A stretch of 64,000 nucleotides of DNA from Galaxea fascicularis (lineage: Eukaryota; Cnidaria; Anthozoa; Scleractinia; Euphylliidae), in the NCBI GenBank assembly GCA_948470475.1, contig OX419341.1:28719169-28783168 (forward strand), in the 5' to 3' direction. The stretch's first letter is position 1; each line of letters begins with the position of its first letter. The notes under the pieces are model-generated. The model ran no database searches. It had not been told where the DNA came from and saw only the letters and a list, made by a program, of their open reading frames with translations. Shown one piece after another: positions 22,954 to 35,101 of this stretch. The position numbers and the translations under genes are program-made.

Positions 22954-23018
22954 ACTTGTATCTACAACCGCAGTACAAATATGAATTATTTCATATATAT
23001 ACTTCAAATTACATGTAT

Positions 23019-23158
23019 GTAATATGCCCTGTAATATATCTAGCCTTGACTCTCTTTCAAGTTTTAAGTGCCACCTGAAAACATATCTTTTTAAACAAGC
23101 TTTTAATTTGTAATTCTTATACATTTTAATTTGTCAAATATTTATTGTTTACCTTGTA

Positions 23159-23190
<32 letters not shown>

Positions 23191-23341
23191 CTATACATTA
23201 ATTTATTTTTAATCATAACTGCTTGTAATTTTATTTATTTTTATTCATTTTATTGAATTGTAAAGCACATTTGATCATGTTCGGCATGAAAAGTGCGCTA
23301 TATAAGTTTCAATTATTATTATTATTATTATTATTATTGTT
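23019..23341. repeat. AT-rich element tail with two (ATT)n microsatellites, right-arm copy
   Basis: Mirror of 6,037-6,410. (ATT)n tracts lie at about 23,159-23,190 and 23,311-23,338. The 20-bp duplication of the left arm is absent. Confidence 0.5.
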
Positions 23342-23447
23342 AACCCTTTCCCTCCTAAGGGGTTCTCCATTGACGAGTAAAATCGTGTGGTGTTAGACAG
23401 AGTAAAATCTATAAGTGCCATTTGGCACCATCAGGAGTGAAAGGGTT
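23342..23447. repeat. Short inverted-repeat element with aaccctttc ends, right-arm copy
   Basis: Mirror of 5,931-6,036. Both ends preserved. Confidence 0.55.
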
Positions 23448-23673
23448 AACATTTACTCCTACTTTGCCTTTCATTTTTTTTAAGCTTCACTAAACAAGGC
23501 AGGATCAATTAAGGCTTGGTGTAAGTACCACTTGTTTATATTTGTGATAGCCTTAAGAGCATGGTGACATGTTTACATTTAGAGTTAGACAACATTTTGA
23601 AAGCAAATTAGTGGGATTGTCCCTTTTACAAATTTTCAATTATTAACCCATCATCTCAATGTTTTGTGTTTGC

Positions 23674-23845
23674 AGGGCTGTCACTAATTTTTGAAGTAGA
23701 TCGGGATACAGTGTATACCAAAAAATAACGGGGGATTCAAGTTGCTGAAGTGTAGTAAACATGCTGATTTTATATCAAAGTAGCCGGGAATATACCTCAA
23801 AATATGAGGGGAAAATCCCCGGGCCCGGCCCTTAATGACAGCCCT
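23674..23845. mobile_element. Short MITE with agggctgtca ends, right-arm copy
   Basis: Mirror of 5,533-5,704, with the inverted ends intact. Confidence 0.68.
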
Positions 23846-24950
23846 GGTTTTCCAGTGTGTCAAATGCAATGGATTGCTTCATTCTCCTGAAAAATGATTA
23901 ACTAAAGAAAAACATAACAAAACCAGACTACTGTACAAAAGCATAACAGTCAAAGTAAAAACCCCCATTGCAAGGATTGTTTGCATGACTGTAGCTTGTG
24001 TTGTCTTCTTGGGTTTGCAAATTTTATTTTATCATCAGAATTGTGTTGCCCTAATTTTCTGGTCTTTCCATTTCTCTATCCTTCAGAGCATTTCTTTGTG
24101 TAAGGGAAGAGCTCAGACAGACCCCATCTGTTGCATTGGTTAAAAGGTCAGTGTTGTCTCAGATTAACAATTAGTGTCCATAAAATTCATTTCAGGGTTG
24201 TCAAAGATAATTTAAGGTGGCTTGAAAGGGTTTTTCATCGATGTAGTGTTTGCGAAACGATGTAAGATTACAAAGAAGGATATTTAATGGTGTAGGCAAA
24301 CTATGTCTCCTTGGATCTCTATTGTTGAGCTATATTTTAAGGGTGTCTGTGATGTCATATCAGTTACCATGGCAACACGCCAGGTCCACAAAAAGGTCCT
24401 CTAAATGCCAGTTTTTGCAAATTACCCGAAAAAGCAATCTGGCGACCTACCGTTTCTATTCCTTTGTTGGGAAACTCCCCAATTTTTTTAACTTTTCAGG
24501 CAGTATGAACAAAATTTAACGTGTTTTATGGCTTACAGAAAATTCTACTAGATAATTTTCCCTGAAACTTTTGTATTTGAAGTGTCCGCGTCAATGGTGC
24601 GTGCATGCAAAAAACCAAGATTTAAGGGCACCGAGCAAAGTTTTGAGCTAAAAACAAATGTACATTCCTAACAACAAGAAACTTCGTAACAACATGAAGG
24701 AGCTTGTGTCAAAGCATTTCCTTTTGGTTTTATCAATTTTATAAGAGATACCTTTGCGTCTTAGTGGTGGAAAGTTGTGTGCCAAGTCTACTTTGTACGG
24801 CAAAAGTGCACAGTAACACTTGCCAACATGCTATCAAATAATGCCAATACATAACAGTGACGGTTTTCTTATCTCTGTCTTTTTCGTTTCTTTTCTTTTG
24901 TATGGCTGCTATTTTGGGGGATTGTTTCAGAGCAGGATGTGTCTAAATAC

Positions 24951-25058
24951 CTGGAGTACATCCTGGGTGGTTGTGCTTGCTGGAAAGTCAGCATCGGCTT
25001 CAAAAACAGACGTTTGATATGGGGTTGGTTCTATCTTGTTCAAATGTGGGCGGCAACG
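24951..25058 (-). CDS. Candidate internal exon, right-arm copy
   Basis: Inverted copy of 4,315-4,422. The 36-codon frame and the splice-like borders are kept, with one synonymous change and one Arg-to-Ser change. Confidence 0.28.
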
Positions 25059-25364
25059 CTAAGTCTGCAAAGAATAGAACCCACTTTACTAACAATAGCA
25101 TCTTTTCATATTTGCTGACCTGAAACAACAACAATCGAACCTACATTAAAATTATTTTGCTAACGAGGACTTATTATCTCTGTCGATTTGGAATTCCGTT
25201 AACAGACAGAGTTCCTGTTTGTGTTGGTGCTTTTTATTGCCCATGGAAGCTATCTTTGTCACGTAACGTCAAGATTGGATGCCAAAAATTCTCGTGTGCA
25301 TACTATCCAAACATAACAGCAACATTCCACTGCTTGCTTGTCGGTGACCTGGTATTTAAGCTCA

Positions 25365-28300
25365 CCCCGGCCCTGTGGACAACAGCACTGAATCTCTTTG
25401 TTTACAAAACACCATTGTCCATGCAATGAAGAAAGTCATCTTATCTCCTTTGGTAAGGAATTTGAAGCTGTCTTTTCTGCTTACTGAACACATGATCTGT
25501 GAGGAGCAAATTGGCAGACCGTCTTGACTTTGCCTTTCCAGAAGAGCTTTGTTTTTCCACTTTCCCAAAATAAGTGGTAAAGGCTTGCTCTCTCACTGTG
25601 ACAAAAATTACAGACCTCATCATCTACAAGTCCCACTTTTTCGAGAAAGGTATTGGTCACTAATTGCCGTTGTAATAATTTGAAGTTAAAAACTATACGT
25701 TTGGAGTTCTCTCTACATGTAAAAGCCAATTCATAAGCTGTTTTCCAGATGATGTGTTCGTGTGAGCCAATGTTTATTTCCTTGTGCCATTTTTCTTGGC
25801 TTTGTTTTGGTTTTTCGTTTTTACTTGACACAAGCTTTTTCTAAACAAGTCTTGATGATTTTGGTTTTGTCCAGGAATTTCAAATGGAAGCTTTCAATTA
25901 GCCAGCCTGTGTTTCCAGTCTATCTGTCTACGTAGACAATTAATTGCTGAGATCATTCCGTAAAATTTTAGAGGGGAAACCTACTGGCCGTATTCATTTT
26001 GAAAAGCATTTGGTGACGGAAACTTAGAAAATTCATCCATTAAATTTTAAACTTTTGTTATTCCCTTAAAAAAAACCAGTCCTTGTAAAAGACAGGGTTA
26101 TCGTCAATTCTTATCAGCGAGTTGTACCATAGAGGTGACGACATAAGGTGTTTGTCTGATGTAAATTTCTCCTCAAAGGAGGTGGCAGACGAGATTTCAG
26201 GGATTTCTTTAACAAAAGGGCCTGATTTCTTAAATATAGTGTGCATGTCCTTTTTATCAAGCTTTCCTAGTAGCACCACTTTGCCTCCGTAGGGTTGAAG
26301 TTCCAAATCAAGGATACTTTTCCAGCTGCTACTGTTTTCAATACTGAGGGATTCTTTTATCCAATAAGCCTCAAGGGGTTTATTAAAAGAAGCTATATCA
26401 ATCATCTTAAGTCCTCCTTCAGCATAGTTGTTTATTATTACATTAAGCTTTATTTTGTCTACTTTTTCGTTCCAACGAAATTTGTAAAAAATTGCCTTGA
26501 GCTCTTTAATTGTTTCGACATCCATTTGGAGAGGGGCAAGAATATACGCAAATTGTGATACCACTAGACATTTTTAAAACCATAATTTTTCCTAATAGAC
26601 TGAGTCTCTGAAATTTCCAGCAGCCTAATATGTTCTTTGCTTTTTCCAATCTGTCTTTGTAGTTTTGAGATACTGACCACACTCAAAGTGCTTTGAGTTT
26701 TTTTACTCGACCATTTGAATTTTTTTTCCGGACAAAGTTTAAGATCGTATTTTGCTCTTGAGCCAATCCACAAGGCTTCCGATTTGCTGCACGTATTTCC
26801 AAAAACATCTAATAGCCTGAGAGCTTCTTCGAGGAAATGTTCCGAACCGTCTAATATAAATGTGGTGTCGTCTGCGTATTTTATACGATTTTATGATCAT
26901 ATTACTTCTTCGAAAACCTTCTGCCATTATTTCTACTTTTTTTATCTCTCAGTTATTACGTGCGCTGTGATTGGTCAATTTTGCGGGCCGTATTCTACTG
27001 TACAGCCCGCTAAATTTGAAAGTTCGCTTTCCCGCATTCCTGATTAACCTCAGAGATATAACAAATCCTACTAACCTTGTTTTCTCGGTCCATACTGTAA
27101 GTTTCGGATCCTTGTTTTTTCCCGTTGATTTATGGCCTGTCCGCTTTGTGCTTGGGCCATAAGCGAACGGGAAAAAACTCGGTCCATAACTTACAGTACG
27201 GACCTCGAACTCGGTTAGTAAGAGGTATAAAACGAACAAATAGGGCGGCAGGGGACAGCCCTGCCGAACTCCTCAATTAAGTTTGAAGAAATTACTTTCC
27301 CATCCATTATTTAAAATACAGCTTTCTATGTCGAAGTAGAGAACATTAATCCATTGTAATAATTGTGATCAGGAACCAAAAACGTCTTAAGTCCTTTGAA
27401 TAAAAGACCATTCTGGTGTGTCAAAGGCTTCCTCAAAATCAAGAAAAAGAAGAAGTCCCGGAATGTTTTTCGCTTTAGTATATTTAATAACATTGTCCAT
27501 CAATCGAATAAGTTTAGGAAGCACAATTTTAATTTGGTTCGCTATGGCTTTAGTCGCAATCTTATAATCACAATTTAACAGCGTTAACAATCGCCAGTTT
27601 TTAACTAAATTGAGCTCGGCAGCCATTTTGGGTATAAGTTTCACGATACCTCGTGTTTGCAATACAGAATGTTTTCCTGTTTCATATGAGTAATTGAGAG
27701 CGTTTGTAAGAATATCAACCAAATCGTTCCAGAAAACCTTATAAAATTCACCGGGAAGACCATATGTTCCAGGGCTTTTATCCGAAGACAGTTTTAGGCG
27801 TATTTAGACATTCCTCCCTGTTGAGCAGTCCTTTGCAAGAAAATTCTTCTTTTTGATTCAAATGTCTTTTATTTGGTTGTTGGAAAAAGTCTTCAGTGAG
27901 GCACTCGTTGTTTATTTTGGAGCTATAGAGGCTTTCATAAAAGGAAACACATTCGTTCAAATTGTCTTTGTCGGTGACAACCAAATTGTTCTCATTAGTT
28001 GTTATCTGAGTTATAGTTCCCTGTTTGCAATCTCTTTTTCAAGAAAAATCAAGAAAGTACTTAGTATTTTTCTTGCCTTAATTGTACCATCGAGATTTGG
28101 ATCTGAGAGTAGCTTCTTTCAGTTTGGTATTCAATCAATAGCTCTAATTCTCCTTTCTTTGTTTCAAGTTCCAACCATACTTTTTGTTCATCTATGTAGG
28201 TATTTGTAATATCTTTTTCTGAAGTTTCAATTGACTGTTCCATATTCTCTCGTTCCTGCGTCATTTTCTTTTCCTTAGATGCTCCATATTTCATTGATTC

Positions 28301-29380
28301 CTCCCTTACTTTCAGTTTTACCATTTCCCAGAGGACAAACATATCCTTCGCATATTCATCCTTAGTTTGTTGTATAATTGATTTGATTTGGTTAACAGGT
28401 GCTTCCCATTTGTAATAAAGTCACATACTATGAAGCGTCCCCCGGGGTCTGAATAAGCTTTAGAAATTTGAAAGTCAAAATTGTTGTTAAAGAGAATGGC
28501 AACACCTGCAGTTTTGCTTGAGCCACAGCTAAATAGTACTTGATATCCCCATTCTGCTCGGCAATCATGCTTATTTTCTCCAGTACAATGAACTTCTTAA
28601 AGGAAAAATATTGACATCTTTTTCGAGCGGAGCCAATTAAACGTTTCCCGATGATTTGCCTTGTCTCCTAATCCTCTTACATTAAGAGACCCTATTTTAA
28701 GATCCATTTATTTGTTTACTTTGGTTTGTAATATAAATTTCCTTGGCCATCGATCCCCAAGAGCACTTCTGTGATTGATCAAAGGTGTAAATCAAAAAAT
28801 AAACAAAAACAGGGTCAGAAAATATGCGGACAAAAATACACAAAGACAGCAATAAAAACAGCCGTAGGACACAAAGAGTTGAAGTTTGCAATACTGATTC
28901 GTTTCGCTTGCGGCCTATCTTCAAAACTCCCCGTTTGCGTACGCCCTCAATAAGTTTGATTTTAATAGTGGCTTAAACGTTACACTTTCGCTGTGCTCAA
29001 GATTAGCGGCCATCGGATATCTCGAGTTCCTTGCCAGCAGACCAATACTCACCATTTATGTATAGTTTGTCTGGTTGGCTCCTTCGAGCTTGTTTCAGTG
29101 TTTCAAGTTGTACTTTTTGCCTGTTGACGATCTTGGTGGAGGGTCTTTCAACATTTGGTATTTCGTGCCTTGTAAAATCGATGACCCGGCGCCAATATTT
29201 CCTCGCAATCTTTATAACGTAAAAAGAGGGCTAGTATGGGTCGCAGTCCTCCGTTCCTTCCCTTGCCTATTCGGTGAACCCGCTGAATCTCAGCAGTCTC
29301 TTGCATCTTTGTAACCAAGATCAGGTTCCAAAAACTGTCAAAGCACTTCTTTGGTATCTTGTTGATCTGCTGATATCTTT
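25365..29380 (-). mobile_element. Tx1/L1-clade LINE, decayed (right copy)
   Basis: Mirror of 1-4,015 and the better-preserved copy. The RT segment at 27,387-27,722 keeps FLDFEEAFDTPEW, and the motif C block near 26,870 keeps YADDTTFILDG. The C-terminal region is open at 26,058-26,564, the Cys/His motif lies within 25,481-25,831, and the ORF1p remnant is at about 29,000-29,370. Several stops remain, so it is still a fossil. Confidence 0.85.
26942..27229. mobile_element. MITE-like element inside the LINE, right-arm copy
   Basis: Mirror of 2,148-2,433 at the identical place in the reverse transcriptase. The insertion therefore predates the duplication of the arm, or the two arms are alleles. 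Confidence 0.63.
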
Positions 29381-31120
29381 CTCTCCCCAATATTCATGAA
29401 TTTACTATTCTCGCGTCAATGTTATCGAAGGGCAAAGGTGCAGTCTGCTTACATTCGAACAAGTAACTAACTTTATTTAACCAGAAGCAGTGTATTGTAC
29501 ACAGTGCAACGTCGTAAACTAACGTTCTTAGTGTGGTGTCCATTTTGTAAACATTGTGTAGTAATTCTTAAATAAAAACTTATAATAAAAAAGGAGAACT
29601 TTATTTAACCCGGGTAGCCGATTCAGCTACGTGGCGACTTTAAAGGCTGTCGTCAAAGCTTGGTTTGATTGGCACTGCCCTTGACCAATTTTGATCCTTT
29701 GTGTGTGTGATTAGTTGAAGAAGAACAAACAGTCGGAAAAAACTGTTAGAGTTTACACTTTTCTCAGTAAACTGCCACAAAGTCTACAATGTGGCCAATC
29801 CTCTGTGTCTGTGTACTTTACTTTTAACTGGGAAGTACCAAAGGCCTATGGTTTGGGGATTTACCAACAAAGCTTGGCACAGGGGTCCTTGGATGTAGAA
29901 CCAATTTCAGTCGCCTCCTACTGGGAACATGAGACCCTCCGTGTGCAAGACACTCCAACAAACTGTCCCCAGCTACTACCTCGAGTCACAGCCGTATTGT
30001 TGTATGGGACCATTTATCGAAGCCTTAGCACTAAAATTCAAAGTGCTCGTCCACAGCCACCAGTAAGCAGGCAAACTAATGTTTTAAATAAATCAGTTAC
30101 ATGAAACAAGTAGCTCTTTCTCAAGAGCAAACAGAAAATTAAAAGAACTGGTCACACTGGAGACAGCACACAACACCATAAGAGCAAATCAAACTCGGAA
30201 AATAAAATTAATTAAAAACCACAAAAAAATTAAAGCGATGCCCTGGGTACTAATGATGAAAGAACCTCTCACCCCTCCCTCTCCAAGAAGAGAAGGCCTT
30301 CTCTACCCCCTGTGGAGAAAGGGAAAGAGTGCAAGTTCAACCCTTTTAACTTCACTCCATAAGAGAGAACGAAAAGGAGAATTCCGACTCCCAAGCTATC
30401 CCTAAGAAAACGGAAACAGAACTAGTGAGACTTCTTTGCACTGAGAACAAGAAGGATTAACTGTATCAATTCTCATTTCTATAACTTTCTTTGTGCATTA
30501 GTTAAGAGAATTTGGGGTAATATCAACATAACCTCTGGCTGATAAGTTTGTCCAGTCACCTGGACAATATATTGAGAGGGTTGGGCTTACCTGTAAATGC
30601 CTTGTTTTTTGTACCTTTCATCACTTCCATCAAAATGGTTTTAGTAACCCTGTTAACTTTTGGAAGGAAGAAGAGTTGCTTGGGAGAATGTTGAAAATCA
30701 GGGATAAGTAGGAAATATTGAAAGTGGTTCAAACATTAAATTTAAAGTAAATAATTAGATCAAGCCCAGACCGTCCTCAACCACAATAACGTGCCTCTTT
30801 CACATTTAACAGACTAATTTATGTGTATACCTTTTTACCTTTCTTTCAATCTCGATTCACCCCATTTTCTCCCAATTTTACCTCTAACAACCCCTTACTT
30901 TAAAAACAAATATGTAATCACTTCTAAGAGTTCAAGGGTCAACCTAGTAGTATTGTATAACAGAGCAGTTACTATGACAACGCATCAATATTCCTCCATC
31001 CCTAAAAAACTTCACAACATATGAATAAATTACTTCTTCTTTACACATGCAACAAATAAATTTCTCCTAAATTTGTACATACATTAATAGTTACACATCC
31101 AAATCTGAATAAATTATCCC
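29381..31120. other. Stretch with no recognised gene or repeat
   Basis: AT-rich single-copy sequence between the right arm and the minisatellite. One open frame of 129 codons at 29,715-30,104 has no recognisable motif. Tracts such as ccctccctctccaag near 30,277 resemble the adjacent minisatellite unit and may be related to its origin. Confidence 0.5.
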
Positions 31121-34020
31121 GGAAGGGAGGGTTGGGAGTACCTCCCACCCTCCCTCTCCCACTCTGTCGAGTGGAAGAAGGGAGGGTTGGGAGTACCTCC
31201 CACCCTCCCTCTCCCACTCTGTCGAGTGGAAGAAGGGAGGGTTGGGAGTACCTCCCACCCTCCCTCTCCCACTCTGTCGAGTGGAAGAAGGGAGGGTTGG
31301 GAGTACCTCCCACCCTCCCTCTCCCACTCTGTCGAGTGGAAGAAGGGAGGGTTGGGAGTACCTCCCACCCTCCCTCTCCCACTCTGTCGAGTGGAAGAAG
31401 GGAGGGTTGGGAGTACCTCCCACCCTCCCTCTCCCACTCTGTCGAGTGGAAGAAGGGAGGGTTGGGAGTACCTCCCACCCTCCCTCTCCCACTCTGTCGA
31501 GTGGAAGAAGGGAGGGTTGGGAGTACCTCCCACCCTCCCTCTCCCACTCTGTCGAGTGGAAGAAGGGAGGGTTGGGAGTACCTCCCACCCTCCCTCTCCC
31601 ACTCTGTCGAGTGGAAGAAGGGAGGGTTGGGAGTACCTCCCACCCTCCCTCTCCCACTCTGTCGAGTGGAAGAAGGGAGGGTTGGGAGTACCTCCCACCC
31701 TCCCTCTCCCACTCTGTCGAGTGGAAGAAGGGAGGGTTGGGAGTACCTCCCACCCTCCCTCTCCCACTCTGTCGAGTGGAAGAAGGGAGGGTTGGGAGTA
31801 CCTCCCACCCTCCCTCTCCCACTCTGTCGAGTGGAAGAAGGGAGGGTTGGGAGTACCTCCCACCCTCCCTCTCCCACTCTGTCGAGTGGAAGAAGGGAGG
31901 GTTGGGAGTACCTCCCACCCTCCCTCTCCCACTCTGTCGAGTGGAAGAAGGGAGGGTTGGGAGTACCTCCCACCCTCCCTCTCCCACTCTGTCGAGTGGA
32001 AGAAGGGAGGGTTGGGAGTACCTCCCACCCTCCCTCTCCCACTCTGTCGAGTGGAAGAAGGGAGGGTTGGGAGTACCTCCCACCCTCCCTCTCCCACTCT
32101 GTCGAGTGGAAGAAGGGAGGGTTGGGAGTACCTCCCACCCTCCCTCTCCCACTCTGTCGAGTGGAAGAAGGGAGGGTTGGGAGTACCTCCCACCCTCCCT
32201 CTCCCACTCTGTCGAGTGGAAGAAGGGAGGGTTGGGAGTACCTCCCACCCTCCCTCTCCCACTCTGTCGAGTGGAAGAAGGGAGGGTTGGGAGTACCTCC
32301 CACCCTCCCTCTCCCACTCTGTCGAGTGGAAGAAGGGAGGGTTGGGAGTACCTCCCACCCTCCCTCTCCCACTCTGTCGAGTGGAAGAAGGGAGGGTTGG
32401 GAGTACCTCCCACCCTCCCTCTCCCACTCTGTCGAGTGGAAGAAGGGAGGGTTGGGAGTACCTCCCACCCTCCCTCTCCCACTCTGTCGAGTGGAAGAAG
32501 GGAGGGTTGGGAGTACCTCCCACCCTCCCTCTCCCACTCTGTCGAGTGGAAGAAGGGAGGGTTGGGAGTACCTCCCACCCTCCCTCTCCCACTCTGTCGA
32601 GTGGAAGAAGGGAGGGTTGGGAGTACCTCCCACCCTCCCTCTCCCACTCTGTCGAGTGGAAGAAGGGAGGGTTGGGAGTACCTCCCACCCTCCCTCTCCC
32701 ACTCTGTCGAGTGGAAGAAGGGAGGGTTGGGAGTACCTCCCACCCTCCCTCTCCCACTCTGTCGAGTGGAAGAAGGGAGGGTTGGGAGTACCTCCCACCC
32801 TCCCTCTCCCACTCTGTCGAGTGGAAGAAGGGAGGGTTGGGAGTACCTCCCACCCTCCCTCTCCCACTCTGTCGAGTGGAAGAAGGGAGGGTTGGGAGTA
32901 CCTCCCACCCTCCCTCTCCCACTCTGTCGAGTGGAAGAAGGGAGGGTTGGGAGTACCTCCCACCCTCCCTCTCCCACTCTGTCGAGTGGAAGAAGGGAGG
33001 GTTGGGAGTACCTCCCACCCTCCCTCTCCCACTCTGTCGAGTGGAAGAAGGGAGGGTTGGGAGTACCTCCCACCCTCCCTCTCCCACTCTGTCGAGTGGA
33101 AGAAGGGAGGGTTGGGAGTACCTCCCACCCTCCCTCTCCCACTCTGTCGAGTGGAAGAAGGGAGGGTTGGGAGTACCTCCCACCCTCCCTCTCCCACTCT
33201 GTCGAGTGGAAGAAGGGAGGGTTGGGAGTACCTCCCACCCTCCCTCTCCCACTCTGTCGAGTGGAAGAAGGGAGGGTTGGGAGTACCTCCCACCCTCCCT
33301 CTCCCACTCTGTCGAGTGGAAGAAGGGAGGGTTGGGAGTACCTCCCACCCTCCCTCTCCCACTCTGTCGAGTGGAAGAAGGGAGGGTTGGGAGTACCTCC
33401 CACCCTCCCTCTCCCACTCTGTCGAGTGGAAGAAGGGAGGGTTGGGAGTACCTCCCACCCTCCCTCTCCCACTCTGTCGAGTGGAAGAAGGGAGGGTTGG
33501 GAGTACCTCCCACCCTCCCTCTCCCACTCTGTCGAGTGGAAGAAGGGAGGGTTGGGAGTACCTCCCACCCTCCCTCTCCCACTCTGTCGAGTGGAAGAAG
33601 GGAGGGTTGGGAGTACCTCCCACCCTCCCTCTCCCACTCTGTCGAGTGGAAGAAGGGAGGGTTGGGAGTACCTCCCACCCTCCCTCTCCCACTCTGTCGA
33701 GTGGAAGAAGGGAGGGTTGGGAGTACCTCCCACCCTCCCTCTCCCACTCTGTCGAGTGGAAGAAGGGAGGGTTGGGAGTACCTCCCACCCTCCCTCTCCC
33801 ACTCTGTCGAGTGGAAGAAGGGAGGGTTGGGAGTACCTCCCACCCTCCCTCTCCCACTCTGTCGAGTGGAAGAAGGGAGGGTTGGGAGTACCTCCCACCC
33901 TCCCTCTCCCACTCTGTCGAGTGGAAGAAGGGAGGGTTGGGAGTACCTCCCACCCTCCCTCTCCCACTCTGTCGAGTGGAAGAAGGGAGGGTTGGGAGTA
34001 CCTCCCACCCTCCCTCTCCC
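31121..34020. repeat. 55-bp minisatellite, 52 full units plus 36 bp, highly uniform
   Basis: Units start at 31,125 and every 55 bp up to 33,985; I saw no variant unit. Each unit contains a GC-rich imperfect inverted repeat (gggagggt ... accctccc) and a 6-bp stem with a TGTC loop (ccactc tgtc gagtgg). On the minus strand each unit contains GGGAGAGGGAGGGTGGG, a canonical four-run G-quadruplex motif. The unit has no stop in any of six frames and 55 is not a multiple of 3, so frames of about 950-1,040 codons are open on both strands. They are artefacts of the repeat, not genes. Confidence 0.97.
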
Positions 34021-34413
34021 TTCCTGCCCTCCCTCTGCCAATTTGTCCTTTTTTACTTTTCCCTTTTTTTATATTCTCCATTCCAACTTAATTTTTTTTA
34101 CTTTATTAAGTTAACAAGGACACAAAGAAGTTTTCCGCATTTTGTTGCGGCACTTTATTTTTTCTTTGACTGCAATGTGAAGGGTTGGTGTTTTTTATTT
34201 GCCATGTTTTTTTTTACTTTATTTTTCCAATACATTTTCATGAAATAAGAGTCATTTCTAGTTCTGAAGCTTATAAATATCTTATGTTTACTCTTATGAA
34301 ATTCTGAGAAGAGCTTTACATTTGTCTTTCTTATTTAAATCTACATATTTGGTATTACATTTTTGACAGATTTCGAGTCTAAAATATCGGAAATTGTCCT
34401 TTGTTTGGCGTAT
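34021..34413. other. T-rich stretch after the minisatellite, no feature seen
   Basis: Pyrimidine-rich, then AT-rich single-copy sequence with no recognisable gene, RNA or element. Confidence 0.5.
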
Positions 34414-35101
34414 GAATTACTAGACATATTGCTAGTTTTTGTGAAAGTTTATTTCCGACTTTATTGTCGGTTTTACAGTATGGTCCAATTGTAACTAATT
34501 GGGGTGTTTTTACTCGTTTGAACAGGAACCTTGAAATTTCGTGTGCCACTTATGAAAAAGTATTTTAAGGCCTATGAAGTCTCTTCCAAAATGGATAAAG
34601 AACGTGTTGTTGTTTGATAATTTTTGAGTGTCAGGTTTCAAAATAATAAATTATAGGCTATCGAGTCATTTTCACAATCAGTACTTTTATTTGAAAGTTT
34701 GTACTGCTACTTTGAAAATTAGCTTCGTGAGCAAAAAAATTAGTTCGTGAGCAAAATGAATTACTAAAAATATTGCTAGTTTTTGTGAAAGTTTATTTCC
34801 GACTTTCTTGTCGGTTTTACAGTATGGTCCAATTGTAACTAATTGGGGTGTTTTTACTAGTTTGAATAGGAACCTTGAAATTTCATGTGCCACTTATGAA
34901 AAAGTATTTTAAGGCCTATGAAGTCTTTTCCAAAATGGATAAAGAACGTGTTGCTGTTTGAAAATTTTGAGTGACAGGTTTCAAAATAATAAATTATAGA
35001 CTATCGAGTCATTTTCACAATCAGTGCTTTTATTTGAAAATTTGTACTGCTACTTTGAAAATTAGCTTCGTGAGGAAAAAAATTAGTTCGTAAGCAAAAC
35101 G
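34414..35101. repeat. Direct tandem duplication, 344-bp unit, two copies
   Basis: Unit 1 is 34,414-34,757 and unit 2 is 34,758-35,101. Both contain cagtatggtccaattgtaac, aaggcctatgaagtct and gctactttgaaaattagctt in the same order, with scattered substitutions. Each unit has two near copies of attagttcgtgagcaaaa-type sequence at its end. No coding capacity. Confidence 0.9.

Larger units (their letters stand above)
21811..23018. mobile_element. 1.18-kb insertion of tandem tRNA-like units with a 13-bp target duplication
   Basis: Absent from the left arm. The inserted DNA (21,824-23,005) is bounded by the 13-bp direct repeat aaattacatgtat at 21,811-21,823 and 23,006-23,018, which is single in the left arm. 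Inside are 249-bp units, each a 72-nt tRNA-like sequence plus a tail of about 177 bp. Two units are on the minus strand, followed head to head by one truncated and two full units on the plus strand. A target duplication of this length is typical of LINE-mediated insertion. Confidence 0.88.
15491..29380. repeat. Right arm of giant inverted repeat
   Basis: Reverse complement of 1-10,711. The 3.2-kb excess in length is accounted for by two insertions, at 19,725-21,714 and 21,824-23,018. Similarity stops just after 29,380 only because the left arm reaches the window edge there. Confidence 0.93.

Noticed and set aside
21824..23005. Evenly spaced repeats resembling a CRISPR array
   Set aside because: The spacing is 249 bp, the repeated part is a tRNA-like sequence, the intervening parts are also identical, and the genome is eukaryotic.
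29715..30104. 129-codon open frame
   Set aside because: No motif, no splice or promoter context, and unremarkable composition. A frame of this length is possible by chance in this window.
31041..34248. Open frames of about 950-1,040 codons on both strands
   Set aside because: They arise from a stop-free 55-bp tandem unit and are present in all frames at once. No start context, domain or codon bias supports a gene.
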